From DIGJ01 sp041739345 (GTDB taxonomy: Bacteria; Bacillota; Clostridia; Lachnospirales; Lachnospiraceae), in the NCBI GenBank assembly GCA_041739345.1, contig JBGSNZ010000021.1:124001-188000 (forward strand): a DNA stretch of 64,000 nt, written 5' to 3'. Numbering within the stretch: the first letter of the stretch is position 1; each line of letters opens with the position of its first letter. The position numbers and the translations under genes were made by a program. The notes under the pieces are model-generated. The model was not told the origin of the DNA. It worked only from the letters and a program-made list of their open reading frames with translations, and made no database searches. Below, piece by piece: positions 8,512-17,444 of this stretch.

Positions 8512-11133
8512 TTATTTCATTAACTTAGCAGGAATATTTTCTTTTCCAAAGTAAGCAGTTAAATATATCTGTCGTAATTCTGTTACAAGAGGAAGTCTTG
8601 GATTAGCAGTTGTACATTGATCACCAAAAGCTAAATCGGCTAATTGGTCAACTTTTACTAAGAATTCAGCTTCGTTAATACCATATTCTTTCAATGTAGC
8701 AGGAATCTGTAAATATTCATTCATAGATTCCACTTTCTTTGCTAACATTTCAACAGCATCATTGTTGTCTTTTGGATTGAATCCTAGCTTCTTCATAAGA
8801 GCGAAGAATTTATCACCTACAATGTAGCTTTCGTATTTAGGGAATGATGTAAATTTGGTAGGGTTTTCAACACCATTATAACGAATGACATGTGGTAGAA
8901 GAATTGCATTTGCACAACCATGAGGTACATGGAATTCTCCACCTAATTTATGAGCTAGGGAGTGGTTGATGCCAAGGAATGCATTGGTAAACGCCATACC
9001 TGCAATGGTGGAAGCGTTGTGCATCTTCTCACGAGCTAATGGATCACTAGCCCCATTATCATAGGATCTCTTCAAATAATCAAATACCATTTCAATGGCA
9101 TGAATGGATAAAGCATCCGTATAATCAGAAGCTAAAATGGAGATATAAGCTTCAATTGCATGAGTTAATACATCCATTCCGGTCCAAGCAGTTGATTTTT
9201 TAGGTACTGACATTACGAATTCAGGATCGATAATAGCAACGTTAGGTGTTAATTCATAGTCAGCCAATGGATATTTCTTGTTTTCATTCTTATCTGAAAT
9301 TACGGCGAATGAAGTAACTTCGGAACCAGTTCCGGAAGTAGTAGGAATCGCAACTAATTGTGCTTTCTTTCCTAATGTAGGGAACTTGTAAGCACGTTTT
9401 CTGATATCTAAGAACTTAAGAGACATGTTCTTGAAATCTGCTTCTGGGTGTTCGTAGAATAACCACATACCTTTTGCTGCATCGATAGCAGAACCGCCAC
9501 CAAGAGCAATAATAACATCTGGTTGGAATTTGTTCATCGATTCTACACCCTTCATGATGGTATCTAATGATGGGTCTGGCTCAACCTGATCAAAGATTTC
9601 GCAGTGAACATATTCTTCACGTTTTCTTAATTGATATAATACTTTATTCACATAACCAAGCTGCGTCATAGCAGGGTCTGTAACGATAAATGCTTTTGTA
9701 ATACCAGGCATTTTAGCCAAGTATGCTGTGGAGCCTGCTTCGAAGTAAATCTTGTTTGGAACCTTGAACCATTGCATATTAACTCTCCTCTTTGCCACAC
9801 GTTTGTAGTTTACTAAATCAACGGCAGATACATTATGAGTCGTTGAGTTTCCACCGTAAGAACCACATCCTAAGGTAAGAGATGGCATGTTGGAGTTGTA
9901 AAGGTCACCAATAGCACCGTGAGTAGAAGGTGAATTTACAAGGATACGACCTGTTTTCATGCGATGTGAGAATTCATCGATAACATCCTCATTGGTTGAA
10001 TGAAGTACAGAAGAGTGACCCATACCACCATTTTTTAACATAGCTTCACAAAGTTTCATACCATCTTCGACATCTTTTGCTTTAATAACAGCTAATACTG
10101 GAGAAAGTTTTTCTTTGGATAATGGATACTTAGGACCAACACCATCGATTTCAGTACATAAGATTTTGGTATCAGCTGGAATTTCGAAACCAGCTAAATT
10201 TGCAATCCAAGCAGGGGATTTACCAACGATATCAGGATTAACTGCCATTTTTTCTAAATTAATAACAACTGGCTCTAATTTTTTGATTTGTTCTTTTGTT
10301 GCAAAATAGCAACCAGCTTTTTTCATTAATTCAATAACTTCCCTATATACAGGAGCTTCAATAATAGCAGCCTGCTCGGAAGCACAAATCATACCATTAT
10401 CAAATGATTTGGATAACACTAAATCGTTAACAGCACGTTTTAAAACTGCAGTTTTTTCGATAAAACATGGAACATTACCAGGACCTACACCAAGAGCTGG
10501 TTTACCACAAGAGTAAGCAGCTTTTACCATACCAGGACCACCAGTAGCAAGAATCATGGAAACTCCAGGATGATTCATTAATGTGTTTGTTGCTTCAATA
10601 GAAGGATATTCAATCCATTGAATACAATTTTCAGGTGCACCAGCTTTTACGGCTGCATCAACTAATATCTTTGCAGCAGCAGTGGAACAGTTTTGAGCAT
10701 TTGGATGAAAACCGAAAATAATAGGATTTCCTGTTTTAATACAAGAGATGCTCTTAAACATAGTAGTCGAAGTAGGGTTTGTTACAGGAGTAACACCGGC
10801 TACAATACCAACAGGTTCCGCAACTGTCATGAAATTTTCTTCTTCATTATCTTCAATGATACCAACAGTTTTTTGATACTTGATGGAATGCCAGATATAT
10901 TCAGTAGCAAATATATTCTTTGTAATTTTGTCTTCGTAAATACCACGACCAGTTTCGTCAACTGCCATTCTAGCAAGTTCCTGTTGTTTGGAAAGACCTG
11001 CTAATGCCATTTCGTGAACGATATTATCGATAGCTTCCTGATCTAATTTCTTTAATTCATGTAATGCAATTTTTGCATTTTCAACAAGAGTGTTAACATG
11101 TTCCTGCGCACTTGGTTGTTTTTTTTCTGCCAT
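8512..11133 (-). CDS. adhE: Bifunctional acetaldehyde-CoA/alcohol dehydrogenase
   Basis: AdhE reduces acetyl-CoA to acetaldehyde and then to ethanol, consuming two NADH, the main ethanol route in fermentative Clostridia. The 873-residue protein has an N-terminal CoA-acylating aldehyde dehydrogenase (about 1-440) with nucleophilic Cys near 250 in NGMICASEQ. A linker is followed by an iron-dependent alcohol dehydrogenase (about 455-873) with GGGSAIDAAKG and the His-rich iron site (AHKLGGEFHVPHG). I set the start at 11133 (MAEKKQ), where AGGAGG lies 7 nt upstream, rather than at the longer in-frame ATG at 11157, which falls in a candidate Rex operator. It is a single-gene unit diverging from the hydrogenase cluster. 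Confidence 0.97.
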   Translation of the reverse strand: MAEKKQPSAQEHVNTLVENAKIALHELKKLDQEAIDNIVHEMALAGLSKQQELARMAVDETGRGIYEDKITKNIFATEYIWHSIKYQKTVGIIEDNEEENFMTVAEPVGIVAGVTPVTNPTSTTMFKSISCIKTGNPIIFGFHPNAQNCSTAAAKILVDAAVKAGAPENCIQWIEYPSIEATNTLMNHPGVSMILATGGPGMVKAAYSCGKPALGVGPGNVPCFIEKTAVLKRAVNDLVLSKSFDNGMICASEQAAIIEAPVYREVIELMKKAGCYFATKEQIKKLEPVVINLEKMAVNPDIVGKSPAWIANLAGFEIPADTKILCTEIDGVGPKYPLSKEKLSPVLAVIKAKDVEDGMKLCEAMLKNGGMGHSSVLHSTNEDVIDEFSHRMKTGRILVNSPSTHGAIGDLYNSNMPSLTLGCGSYGGNSTTHNVSAVDLVNYKRVAKRRVNMQWFKVPNKIYFEAGSTAYLAKMPGITKAFIVTDPAMTQLGYVNKVLYQLRKREEYVHCEIFDQVEPDPSLDTIMKGVESMNKFQPDVIIALGGGSAIDAAKGMWLFYEHPEADFKNMSLKFLDIRKRAYKFPTLGKKAQLVAIPTTSGTGSEVTSFAVISDKNENKKYPLADYELTPNVAIIDPEFVMSVPKKSTAWTGMDVLTHAIEAYISILASDYTDALSIHAIEMVFDYLKRSYDNGASDPLAREKMHNASTIAGMAFTNAFLGINHSLAHKLGGEFHVPHGCANAILLPHVIRYNGVENPTKFTSFPKYESYIVGDKFFALMKKLGFNPKDNNDAVEMLAKKVESMNEYLQIPATLKEYGINEAEFLVKVDQLADLAFGDQCTTANPRLPLVTELRQIYLTAYFGKENIPAKLMK

Positions 11134-11155
11134 AATTAGCCTCCTATGATAAAAC

Positions 11156-11173
11156 ACGTTAATATTTTAACAA
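11156..11173 (-). promoter_or_regulatory. Candidate Rex operator upstream of adhE
   Basis: On the minus strand this reads TTGTTAAAATATTAACGT, close to the Rex consensus TTGTTAANNNNTTAACAA, with 12 of 14 defined positions matching. It lies 23 nt upstream of the adhE start codon, where binding would block transcription. Rex represses adhE-type genes when NADH/NAD+ is low. No promoter could be fixed with certainty nearby. Confidence 0.6.
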
Positions 11174-11313
11174 AGTCACCTGTGTGATAACTTTGATAAT
11201 ACTTTAACATGCGAATGTATGATTGTAAAGTATAAATTAAGATAAAAATACAGATATAATATGCTAATAATTTAGTGAAAAGTCACAATGAATAATTTGT
11301 ATAGGCGGAACTA

Positions 11314-11374
11314 TTGATTTCTCGCCTCATTATGGTACAATATTTTTGAAGTGTATAGTTTATTCGTACATAAT
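11314..11374 (+). promoter_or_regulatory. Tandem candidate promoters of the hydrogenase cluster
   Basis: Two SigA-like promoters can be read: TTGATT (11314) - 16 nt - TACAAT (11336-11341), and TTGAAG (11346) - 17 nt - CATAAT (11369-11374). Both precede the candidate Rex site at 11402. Confidence 0.45.
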
Positions 11375-11401
11375 GAAAAGGGCACATTTTACCTATAAAA
11401 T

Positions 11402-11419
11402 ATGTTAAATAAATAACAC
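11402..11419 (+). promoter_or_regulatory. Candidate Rex operator upstream of the hydrogenase cluster
   Basis: ATGTTAAATAAATAACAC matches the Rex half-site pattern TGTTAA-N4-TTAACA at 11 of 14 defined positions. It sits just downstream of a candidate promoter and 53 nt before the first gene. Weaker than the adhE site. Confidence 0.4.
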
Positions 11420-11471
11420 AAATTGACAAAAATAAAGTCGAATAAAGGCATATCGATTAAGGAGGAAAACT

Positions 11472-11714
11472 ATGGTTATCACAATCTGTATCGGAAGTTC
11501 ATGTCATTTGAAAGGCTCTCGTAAAATTGTGGATCAGTTCAATGAACTAATTAAGGTAAACAAATTGGAAGATATGGTCAGTTTAAATGGATCATTTTGC
11601 ATTGGGGAATGCATGAATGGAGTTTGCGTAAAGATAGATGGCGCACTATATTCAGTTTTGCCTGAAACAGCAGAGAGTTTCTTTCATAAGGAAGTGATGG
11701 GAAGATTACAGTAG
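11472..11714 (+). CDS. Thioredoxin-like [2Fe-2S] ferredoxin (NuoE/HydC-type)
   Basis: An 80-residue protein with the thioredoxin-fold ferredoxin pattern: C6-x4-C11 near the N-terminus (CIGSSC) and C43-x3-C47 (CIGEC), ligating one [2Fe-2S] cluster as in the C-terminal domain of NuoE/HndA. It is probably an electron carrier or redox subunit for the hydrogenase proteins encoded next to it. The next gene starts 13 nt later, so the cluster is tightly coupled. Start: ATG after AAGGAGGAAAAC. A partner role is inferred from position. Confidence 0.85.
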   Translation: MVITICIGSSCHLKGSRKIVDQFNELIKVNKLEDMVSLNGSFCIGECMNGVCVKIDGALYSVLPETAESFFHKEVMGRLQ

Positions 11715-11727
11715 GGAGGATTCGTCC

Positions 11728-13455
11728 ATGAATGTAATTGGGTTCAAAGAAGCAAAATGCAAAAATTGTTATAAATGTGTTCGAAGCTGCGATGTAAAGG
11801 CAATTGCTGTAAAAAATGAACAGGCACAAATTATTAACGAGCTATGCATATTATGTGGACAGTGTTTGAGTGCTTGCCCACAAAATGCGAAATCAATAAT
11901 TAGTGATTTGGATAAGGTAAAGAATTTTATAAAGAGTGGAGCAAGAACCATTGTATCTGTTGCCCCATCGTATGCAGGAGTCCTTGCATTTGAAAAGAGA
12001 GGGCAAATTGTAACTGCTCTCATGAAACTTGGTTTTTGCCAAGTAAGAGAAACGTCAGAAGGAGCTGCTTATGTTACCGAAGAATATGGTAAACTGATTG
12101 AAAAAGGAACGATGGATAATATTATCTCAACTTGCTGTCCTAGTGTGAATGATTTGATTGAAATATATTATCCGGAATCAGTAGTTTATATGGCTCCAGT
12201 GGTTTCACCAATGATAGCGCATGGAAAGATGATAAAAGATATGTATGGACAGGATACCAAGGTAGTATTCTTGGGGCCTTGTATTGCAAAAAAACGAGAA
12301 GCTGAAAATGACCCAAGAACGAATGGAATCATTGATGCTGTTATAAATTTCTCCGAACTAGAGAGATGGTTGAAAGAAGAAAACATCAATATACCCGATA
12401 TGGAATATACAGAGTTTTATAATAATAACCCGAGAGTAAACCGGTTGTACCCGGTTGGTGACGGAGTAATTACTTCTATACTTAGTAGTGAACGAGAGGC
12501 TGATAAATATCGTAAGATTGCAGTGACCGGCACAAAGCGTTGTATGGAATTATTGGAAAGTATAAAAAAAGGCGAGATCCATCATGCATTTATCGAAATG
12601 AATACCTGTAAAGGTGGTTGTGTAAAGGGCCCTGCGCTTGATAAAAAGGAAGACTATCCATCTCCTTTCAAGATAAAGTTGGATATGGAGGAAGCAATTC
12701 CTAAGGAATGCGTAAAAGAAGAGGAATACAAAACGCTAGATCGCATTTCACTTGCAAAGCTTTTCTGTGACCGTTCGGTGAAAGAAAATATTCCTTCCGA
12801 AGAAATGATTCGTGATATATTGCGTAAAATCGGAAAGACAGAAAAAGCGCATGAGTTAGATTGTGGTGCATGTGGATATGCAACTTGTCGCGAAAAGGCG
12901 ATTGCGGTTAGTCAGGGGAAAGCGGAACTTACCATGTGTATCCCTTATATGCATGAAAAAGCACAATCTATGTCGAATATAGTTCTTGATACTACGCCAA
13001 ACGTTATTATTATTGTAGATTCGGAAATGAAGATTCTCGAGTTCTCTCATGGAGCAGAGAAATTATTTGATAAATCTAAAAAAGAAGCCATAGGGATGTA
13101 TTTATTTGAATTTATTGACCATCGGGATTTTGAGGATGTTTTAAATTCACAAGGTAAAATGATTGGTAAGAAGGTTACCTATTCGGAATACGATATTACA
13201 ACACTTCAAAGCATTGTCTATGTACGAGAAATCAACGGCGTTCTTGGGATTTTCCAGGATATTTCCTCCGAAGCGGAAAAAAACAAGCAAGCGTATAAGA
13301 TGAAGATGGACACCATAGAGATGGCACAACGTGTTATCGATAAACAAATGATGGTAGCACAAGAGATTGCCGGACTACTAGGAGAAACAACAGCAGAAAC
13401 AAAAGTTACATTAACAAAACTTCGAGATACGATCATTAATGATGGTGAGTTCTAA
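11728..13455 (+). CDS. Sensory [FeFe] hydrogenase with C-terminal PAS domain (HydS-like)
   Basis: A 575-residue modular protein. Two N-terminal [4Fe-4S] motifs (C11/14/17/21 and C40/43/46/50) lead into an [FeFe]-hydrogenase H-cluster domain. Its three signature loops are STCCPSV near 135, GPCIAKKREA near 186 and MNTCKGGCVKGP near 294. A further four-cysteine motif (DCGACGYATC near 378) and a PAS domain (about 415-520) follow. The loops deviate from catalytic TSCCPxW and MACxGGC, and the PAS module replaces electron-transfer domains. This matches group C sensory hydrogenases, thought to sense H2 and signal to a partner. The next gene is a PP2C-like phosphatase, a known pairing. Confidence 0.85.
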   Translation: MNVIGFKEAKCKNCYKCVRSCDVKAIAVKNEQAQIINELCILCGQCLSACPQNAKSIISDLDKVKNFIKSGARTIVSVAPSYAGVLAFEKRGQIVTALMKLGFCQVRETSEGAAYVTEEYGKLIEKGTMDNIISTCCPSVNDLIEIYYPESVVYMAPVVSPMIAHGKMIKDMYGQDTKVVFLGPCIAKKREAENDPRTNGIIDAVINFSELERWLKEENINIPDMEYTEFYNNNPRVNRLYPVGDGVITSILSSEREADKYRKIAVTGTKRCMELLESIKKGEIHHAFIEMNTCKGGCVKGPALDKKEDYPSPFKIKLDMEEAIPKECVKEEEYKTLDRISLAKLFCDRSVKENIPSEEMIRDILRKIGKTEKAHELDCGACGYATCREKAIAVSQGKAELTMCIPYMHEKAQSMSNIVLDTTPNVIIIVDSEMKILEFSHGAEKLFDKSKKEAIGMYLFEFIDHRDFEDVLNSQGKMIGKKVTYSEYDITTLQSIVYVREINGVLGIFQDISSEAEKNKQAYKMKMDTIEMAQRVIDKQMMVAQEIAGLLGETTAETKVTLTKLRDTIINDGEF

Positions 13456-13490
13456 TATGAATTGTAAGAATGTAACAGACGGGAGCCTAT

Positions 13491-14663
13491 ATGAACATAA
13501 AAGTGGAAGCTTCATATAAAAGCTTAAATAAACATCATGAAGAACTATGCGGAGATAAAGTAGAAATACTTGAGACAAAAGATTCCTATATTATGATCTT
13601 AGCAGATGGTATGGGAAGCGGTGTAAAGGCAAATATACTTGCAACATTGACCTCGAAGATATTGGGTACGATGTTTTTAAATGGTGCAACCTTGGATGAA
13701 TGTGTTCAAACCATAGTTAAGACACTTCCGGTATGTAAAGAAAGACAGGTTGCATATTCAACATTTAGTATTCTTCAAATTTTCCATAATGGCGAAGGCT
13801 ATCTAGTTGAATTTGATAATCCAAGCTGCATTTTTATTAGAGATAATAAAGTAATAGAGATTCCTTTTGAACGCCGCGTCATTCAGGGAAAAGAAATCAA
13901 AGAATCTCGTTTTCAGGTTAGACTAAACGATGCTTTTATATTAATGAGTGATGGTGTTATACATGCTGGAGTAGGAAAAATATTAAATTTTGGCTGGTTA
14001 TGGGAGAATGTAGCAAATTATGCAGTTGAGGTTATCGATAAGGCACCAACTGCAACCAGACTAGCCAACACAATCAGTCAGGCTTGTGATGATCTGTACA
14101 TGAAAAATCCGGGCGACGACACAACGGTTGCGGTTGCAAAAATATTGGAACGAAAAGTTATTACTTTGTTTACGGGACCTCCATTAAGTGAGGAGGAAGA
14201 TAATCGTGTAATGCATTTACTGATGGCAAGTCATGGTAAAAAAGTCGTTTGTGGAGGTACGAGTGCAAACATTGTAGCCCGTTATTTAAAAAAAGAGGTA
14301 CGCACAACCCTTGAATACATTGATACAGAGATTCCACCAATTGGATATATTGACGGAATTGATTTGGTTACAGAAGGGGTAAGGACATTAAGTCGGACAC
14401 TTACCATGTTAAAACGCTATGAGAAGGAAGAGTTAGACCAACAATTTTTCATGGATTTAGATAAAAAAGATGGTGGTTCATTAGTGGCAAAGCTATTATT
14501 AGAAGAATGTACGGATTTGAATTTATTGGTTGGAAGAACGATAAATGTAGCACATCAAAGTCCGGAACTGCCATTCGATATCAGTATTCGAATGAATTTA
14601 ATTGAACAGATGAGGGATGTAATGACAAAATTGGGGAAAAAAGTCACATTGACATACTTTTAG
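13491..14663 (+). CDS. SpoIIE/PP2C-family serine phosphatase of the hydrogenase cluster
   Basis: A 390-residue protein whose first ~220 residues form a SpoIIE-type PP2C phosphatase. Metal-binding acidic residues are visible in ILADGMGSGVKA (near 40), LMSDGVIHAG (near 152) and PGDDTTVAVA (near 208). The remaining ~170 residues (from about 225, TLFTGPPLSEEEDN) form a second conserved domain I cannot name. Placed directly between the sensory hydrogenase and the catalytic-looking hydrogenase, it is probably the output of the sensor, dephosphorylating an unidentified protein. The start at 13491 has GGGAG nearby. Target unknown. Confidence 0.85.
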   Translation: MNIKVEASYKSLNKHHEELCGDKVEILETKDSYIMILADGMGSGVKANILATLTSKILGTMFLNGATLDECVQTIVKTLPVCKERQVAYSTFSILQIFHNGEGYLVEFDNPSCIFIRDNKVIEIPFERRVIQGKEIKESRFQVRLNDAFILMSDGVIHAGVGKILNFGWLWENVANYAVEVIDKAPTATRLANTISQACDDLYMKNPGDDTTVAVAKILERKVITLFTGPPLSEEEDNRVMHLLMASHGKKVVCGGTSANIVARYLKKEVRTTLEYIDTEIPPIGYIDGIDLVTEGVRTLSRTLTMLKRYEKEELDQQFFMDLDKKDGGSLVAKLLLEECTDLNLLVGRTINVAHQSPELPFDISIRMNLIEQMRDVMTKLGKKVTLTYF

Positions 14664-14678
14664 AATAAGGAGGCAACT

Positions 14679-16145
14679 ATGTTAAAAGAAGATTCCACAA
14701 TTGGGAATGTAAAATATGCAGTACTAAAAAAAGTGGCGGAATTAACGTATGAAGGAAAATTCGAGGAAAATCTTGATCAAATTCCATTTGAATTGATTCC
14801 AGGACCGCAGGCAAATTTTAGATGCTGTATATACAGAGAAAGAGAAATTATCCGTCAAAGAGTACGCCTTGCCCAAGGAAAGTCTCCATCCGCAAATAGT
14901 GATAATAAAAATATTGTACAAGTAATTAATTCAGCCTGTGAGGGCTGTCCGATTGCTCGTTTTAGTGTGACTAGCAATTGCCAGAAGTGTATGAGTAAAA
15001 AATGCCAACAAGCTTGCAATTTTGGAGCGATAACCATGGGAAGTGATAAGGCACATATTGATCAAAAGAAATGTAAGGAATGTGGAAAATGTGCGCAGGC
15101 CTGTCCATACAATGCAATCGCAGATTTAATGCGACCTTGTAAGAGAAGTTGCCCAGTAGATGCAATTAAAATGGATGAAAATGGAATTGTTGTTATAGAT
15201 GAACAAAGATGTATTCAATGCGGTGCTTGCATTAAAGACTGTCCTTTTGGTGCAATCGCGGATCGTTCTTTCTTAGTAGATGTTATCAAAATGTTAAGAA
15301 TACAAGGCGTTGATGTGTATGCAATGGTAGCACCTGCGATTGAAGGAAAATTTGGTGCGAAAGCAAATATAGGTGCACTTCGCGAAGCAATCAAGGACTT
15401 AGGTTTTAAAGATATGTATGAAGTTGCTCTTGGAGGTGATATGGTAGCCAAGGCAGAAGCAAAAGAATGGGCACAGGCTTATAAAGAAGGAAAGAAAATG
15501 ACAACTTCGTGCTGTCCAGCCTTTGTAAACATGATAAAGAAGCATTTTCCAAAGGTACTAGAAAATATGTCAACTACCGTTTCACCGATGGCAGCTGTTT
15601 CGAGAATGCTTAAAACTATGGATAGCAATGCAGTTACGGTATTCATTGGCCCATGTATCGCGAAAAAGAGTGAAGTTATTGATTCTATTGGTACTAATAA
15701 TGCAGATTATGTATTAACGTTTGAAGAACTTCGTGCAATGTTTGCAGCAAAACAAATTGATCCAGAAGAATACGAAGAGAAGGAACTGCAGCAAGGTAGT
15801 ATTTATGGAAAAGAGTTTGCTAGAGCAGGTGGCGTAACGGCGGCAGTTGTAGAGGCTCTTGCCGAACAAGAAGAAAATATCAATATTAAAGTTCGCGAAT
15901 GTAACGGTGCAGCAGAATGTAAGAAAGCGTTGATGCAGTTAAAAGCTGGAAAGCTTCCAGAAGATTTTATTGAGGGAATGGCTTGTATGGGCGGATGTGT
16001 AAATGGCCCTGGAACTACAATCGGCGAGCTCGAGGCAAAGAAAGACCGTGCAGCATTACTTTCAAAAGCAGATAAACGTAATATAGAAGAAAATCTAAAC
16101 GAGTATAAAGACTATCAATTTTCTTTGCATAGAAAATCAAAGTAA
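14679..16145 (+). CDS. [FeFe] hydrogenase with N-terminal ferredoxin domains (group B-like)
   Basis: A 488-residue protein with several N-terminal Fe-S motifs (CEGCP, CQKCMSKKCQQAC, CKECGKCAQACP, CKRSCP, CIQCGACIKDCP) and an H-cluster domain. The loops TSCCPAF (near 278), GPCIAKKSE (near 326) and MACMGGCVNGPG (near 435) are intact. The form TSCCPAF with MACMGGC is that of group B [FeFe] hydrogenases, generally assumed to exchange electrons between ferredoxin and H2, though poorly characterised. It closes the four-gene cluster and is followed by a terminator. The ribosome site AAGGAGG lies 7 nt before the ATG. Confidence 0.88.
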   Translation: MLKEDSTIGNVKYAVLKKVAELTYEGKFEENLDQIPFELIPGPQANFRCCIYREREIIRQRVRLAQGKSPSANSDNKNIVQVINSACEGCPIARFSVTSNCQKCMSKKCQQACNFGAITMGSDKAHIDQKKCKECGKCAQACPYNAIADLMRPCKRSCPVDAIKMDENGIVVIDEQRCIQCGACIKDCPFGAIADRSFLVDVIKMLRIQGVDVYAMVAPAIEGKFGAKANIGALREAIKDLGFKDMYEVALGGDMVAKAEAKEWAQAYKEGKKMTTSCCPAFVNMIKKHFPKVLENMSTTVSPMAAVSRMLKTMDSNAVTVFIGPCIAKKSEVIDSIGTNNADYVLTFEELRAMFAAKQIDPEEYEEKELQQGSIYGKEFARAGGVTAAVVEALAEQEENINIKVRECNGAAECKKALMQLKAGKLPEDFIEGMACMGGCVNGPGTTIGELEAKKDRAALLSKADKRNIEENLNEYKDYQFSLHRKSK

Positions 16146-16189
16146 TTATATAGTAAGTGTGTTGTGTAATCTTGCTTTACTTTAATAGT

Positions 16190-16224
16190 AGACTCATGTA
16201 TGATTTTTATACATGAGTCTTTTT
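16190..16224 (+). terminator. Intrinsic terminator after the hydrogenase cluster
   Basis: A 12-bp perfect stem (AGACTCATGTAT with 16209-16220), a 7-nt loop and a TTTT tail. Confidence 0.85.
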
Positions 16225-16369
16225 CTGGAAAATTATAGAAAATATTATACATTGAATGTTAAGAAGAATTGCGAAGGTTTGCAGTTGTGTTACATACAGA
16301 ATAATTTACAATATATTGTGTATTTTTATACAATTGTCCTCGCTGAAAAGACATTTGTAAATTTTATGT

Positions 16370-16398
16370 TTGACAAACGTACAAAAATAGTATATAGT
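16370..16398 (+). promoter_or_regulatory. SigA promoter of the opp operon
   Basis: TTGACA (16370-16375), 17-nt spacer, TATAGT (16393-16398). Confidence 0.85.
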
Positions 16399-16405
16399 CT
16401 ATGAG

Positions 16406-16446
16406 TATGGAGCAAACAAAGAGGTTACTTTTTTGTTTGCTCCATA
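16406..16446 (+). promoter_or_regulatory. 15-bp hairpin at the 5' end of the opp transcript
   Basis: 16406-16420 (TATGGAGCAAACAAA) pairs perfectly with 16432-16446 around an 11-nt loop. It starts about at the predicted transcription start and is not followed by a T-run, so it is more likely an mRNA-stabilising 5' stem or a regulatory element than a terminator. Confidence 0.6.
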
Positions 16447-16507
16447 TGATGTACTCTGCTGCATTAAAGCGGCAATTTGCTATCAAAAAATAAAGGAGAG
16501 TTATGAC

Positions 16508-17425
16508 ATGACAAAGTACATAGTCAAAAGAATTGCTTATGGACTATTGACCTTATTCCTTGTCTCAACCATTACGTTTTGGTTGATGAATTTAATACCG
16601 GGTGGTCCATTCTTAGCTGAAAAAGCAAAATCTGAAGCGGTAATGAAGGCTTTGGAGGAAAAATATGGGCTCGATCAACCAAAAACAGTTCAGTATAAAA
16701 ACTATTTGGTAAATTTGGCTCACGGAGATTTAGGTCTTTCTACAAAGCAAAGAGGAAGGACAGTAAATGATATTATCAGTGAAGCATTTCCTACTTCGGC
16801 AAAAATCGGTGGACTTGCGATGTTGGTGGCAGTATTTCTTGGTCTTTCATTAGGAAGTGTCGCCGCACTTAATCGAGGAAAGTGGCTGGATAATTTAATC
16901 ATTGTAGTATCGACTACGGGAATCGCAGTGCCGAGCTTTATTTTAGCTACGTTGTTGATGTATTTCTTTAGTGTAAAACTGAGCATCTTACCAAGTTTTT
17001 GGCAGGGAGATGCAAAATCATTTGTTATACCGGTAATTGCGTTGGCATTTTATCCAACTGCATATATAACACGACTGACTCGCTCCAGTATATTAGATGT
17101 TTTGGGACAGGATTATATGACAACAGCGAGAGCCAAAGGCTTATCCCAATTCAAACGTTTATTTAAGCATGCACTTCGTAATGCAGTACTTCCAGTAGTA
17201 ACTTATTTAGGACCAGCAATTGCAGGTACATTATGCGGAAGTCTTGTTGTAGAAAAGATTTTGACAATACCAGGACTTGGAGGAATGTTCGTTTCTTCTA
17301 TTACGAACCGCGATTATCCTCTGGTTATGGGAACGACTGTCTTTTTCGCAGCGTTGATTATCGTATTGAATGTTCTTGTAGATATTGCATATAAAATAAT
17401 TGATCCTAGAATCAAGTTAAATTAA
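16508..17425 (+). CDS. oppB: Oligopeptide ABC transporter permease OppB
   Basis: Inner-membrane permease of a peptide/nickel-type ABC importer, 305 residues with six predicted membrane spans. It has the N-terminal TKYIVKRIAYG opening of OppB/DppB proteins and the EAA loop (DYMTTARAKGLSQFKRLFKHALRNA) that docks to the ATPases. I start at 16508 (MTKYIV), preceded by AAAGGAGAG, instead of the 25-codon longer frame that begins inside the leader hairpin. First gene of oppBCDFA. Confidence 0.95.
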   Translation: MTKYIVKRIAYGLLTLFLVSTITFWLMNLIPGGPFLAEKAKSEAVMKALEEKYGLDQPKTVQYKNYLVNLAHGDLGLSTKQRGRTVNDIISEAFPTSAKIGGLAMLVAVFLGLSLGSVAALNRGKWLDNLIIVVSTTGIAVPSFILATLLMYFFSVKLSILPSFWQGDAKSFVIPVIALAFYPTAYITRLTRSSILDVLGQDYMTTARAKGLSQFKRLFKHALRNAVLPVVTYLGPAIAGTLCGSLVVEKILTIPGLGGMFVSSITNRDYPLVMGTTVFFAALIIVLNVLVDIAYKIIDPRIKLN

Positions 17426-17444
17426 TTGGAAGGAGTTATATGAA

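Noticed and set aside
11472..16145. Trimeric electron-bifurcating hydrogenase (HydABC)
   Set aside because: No HydB/NuoF-like flavoprotein subunit is encoded in the cluster; a PAS-bearing sensor and a phosphatase take that place.
16213..16404. 63-codon open frame after the hydrogenase cluster
   Set aside because: Its ATG lies in the right arm of the terminator, it has no ribosome site, and it runs into the opp promoter.
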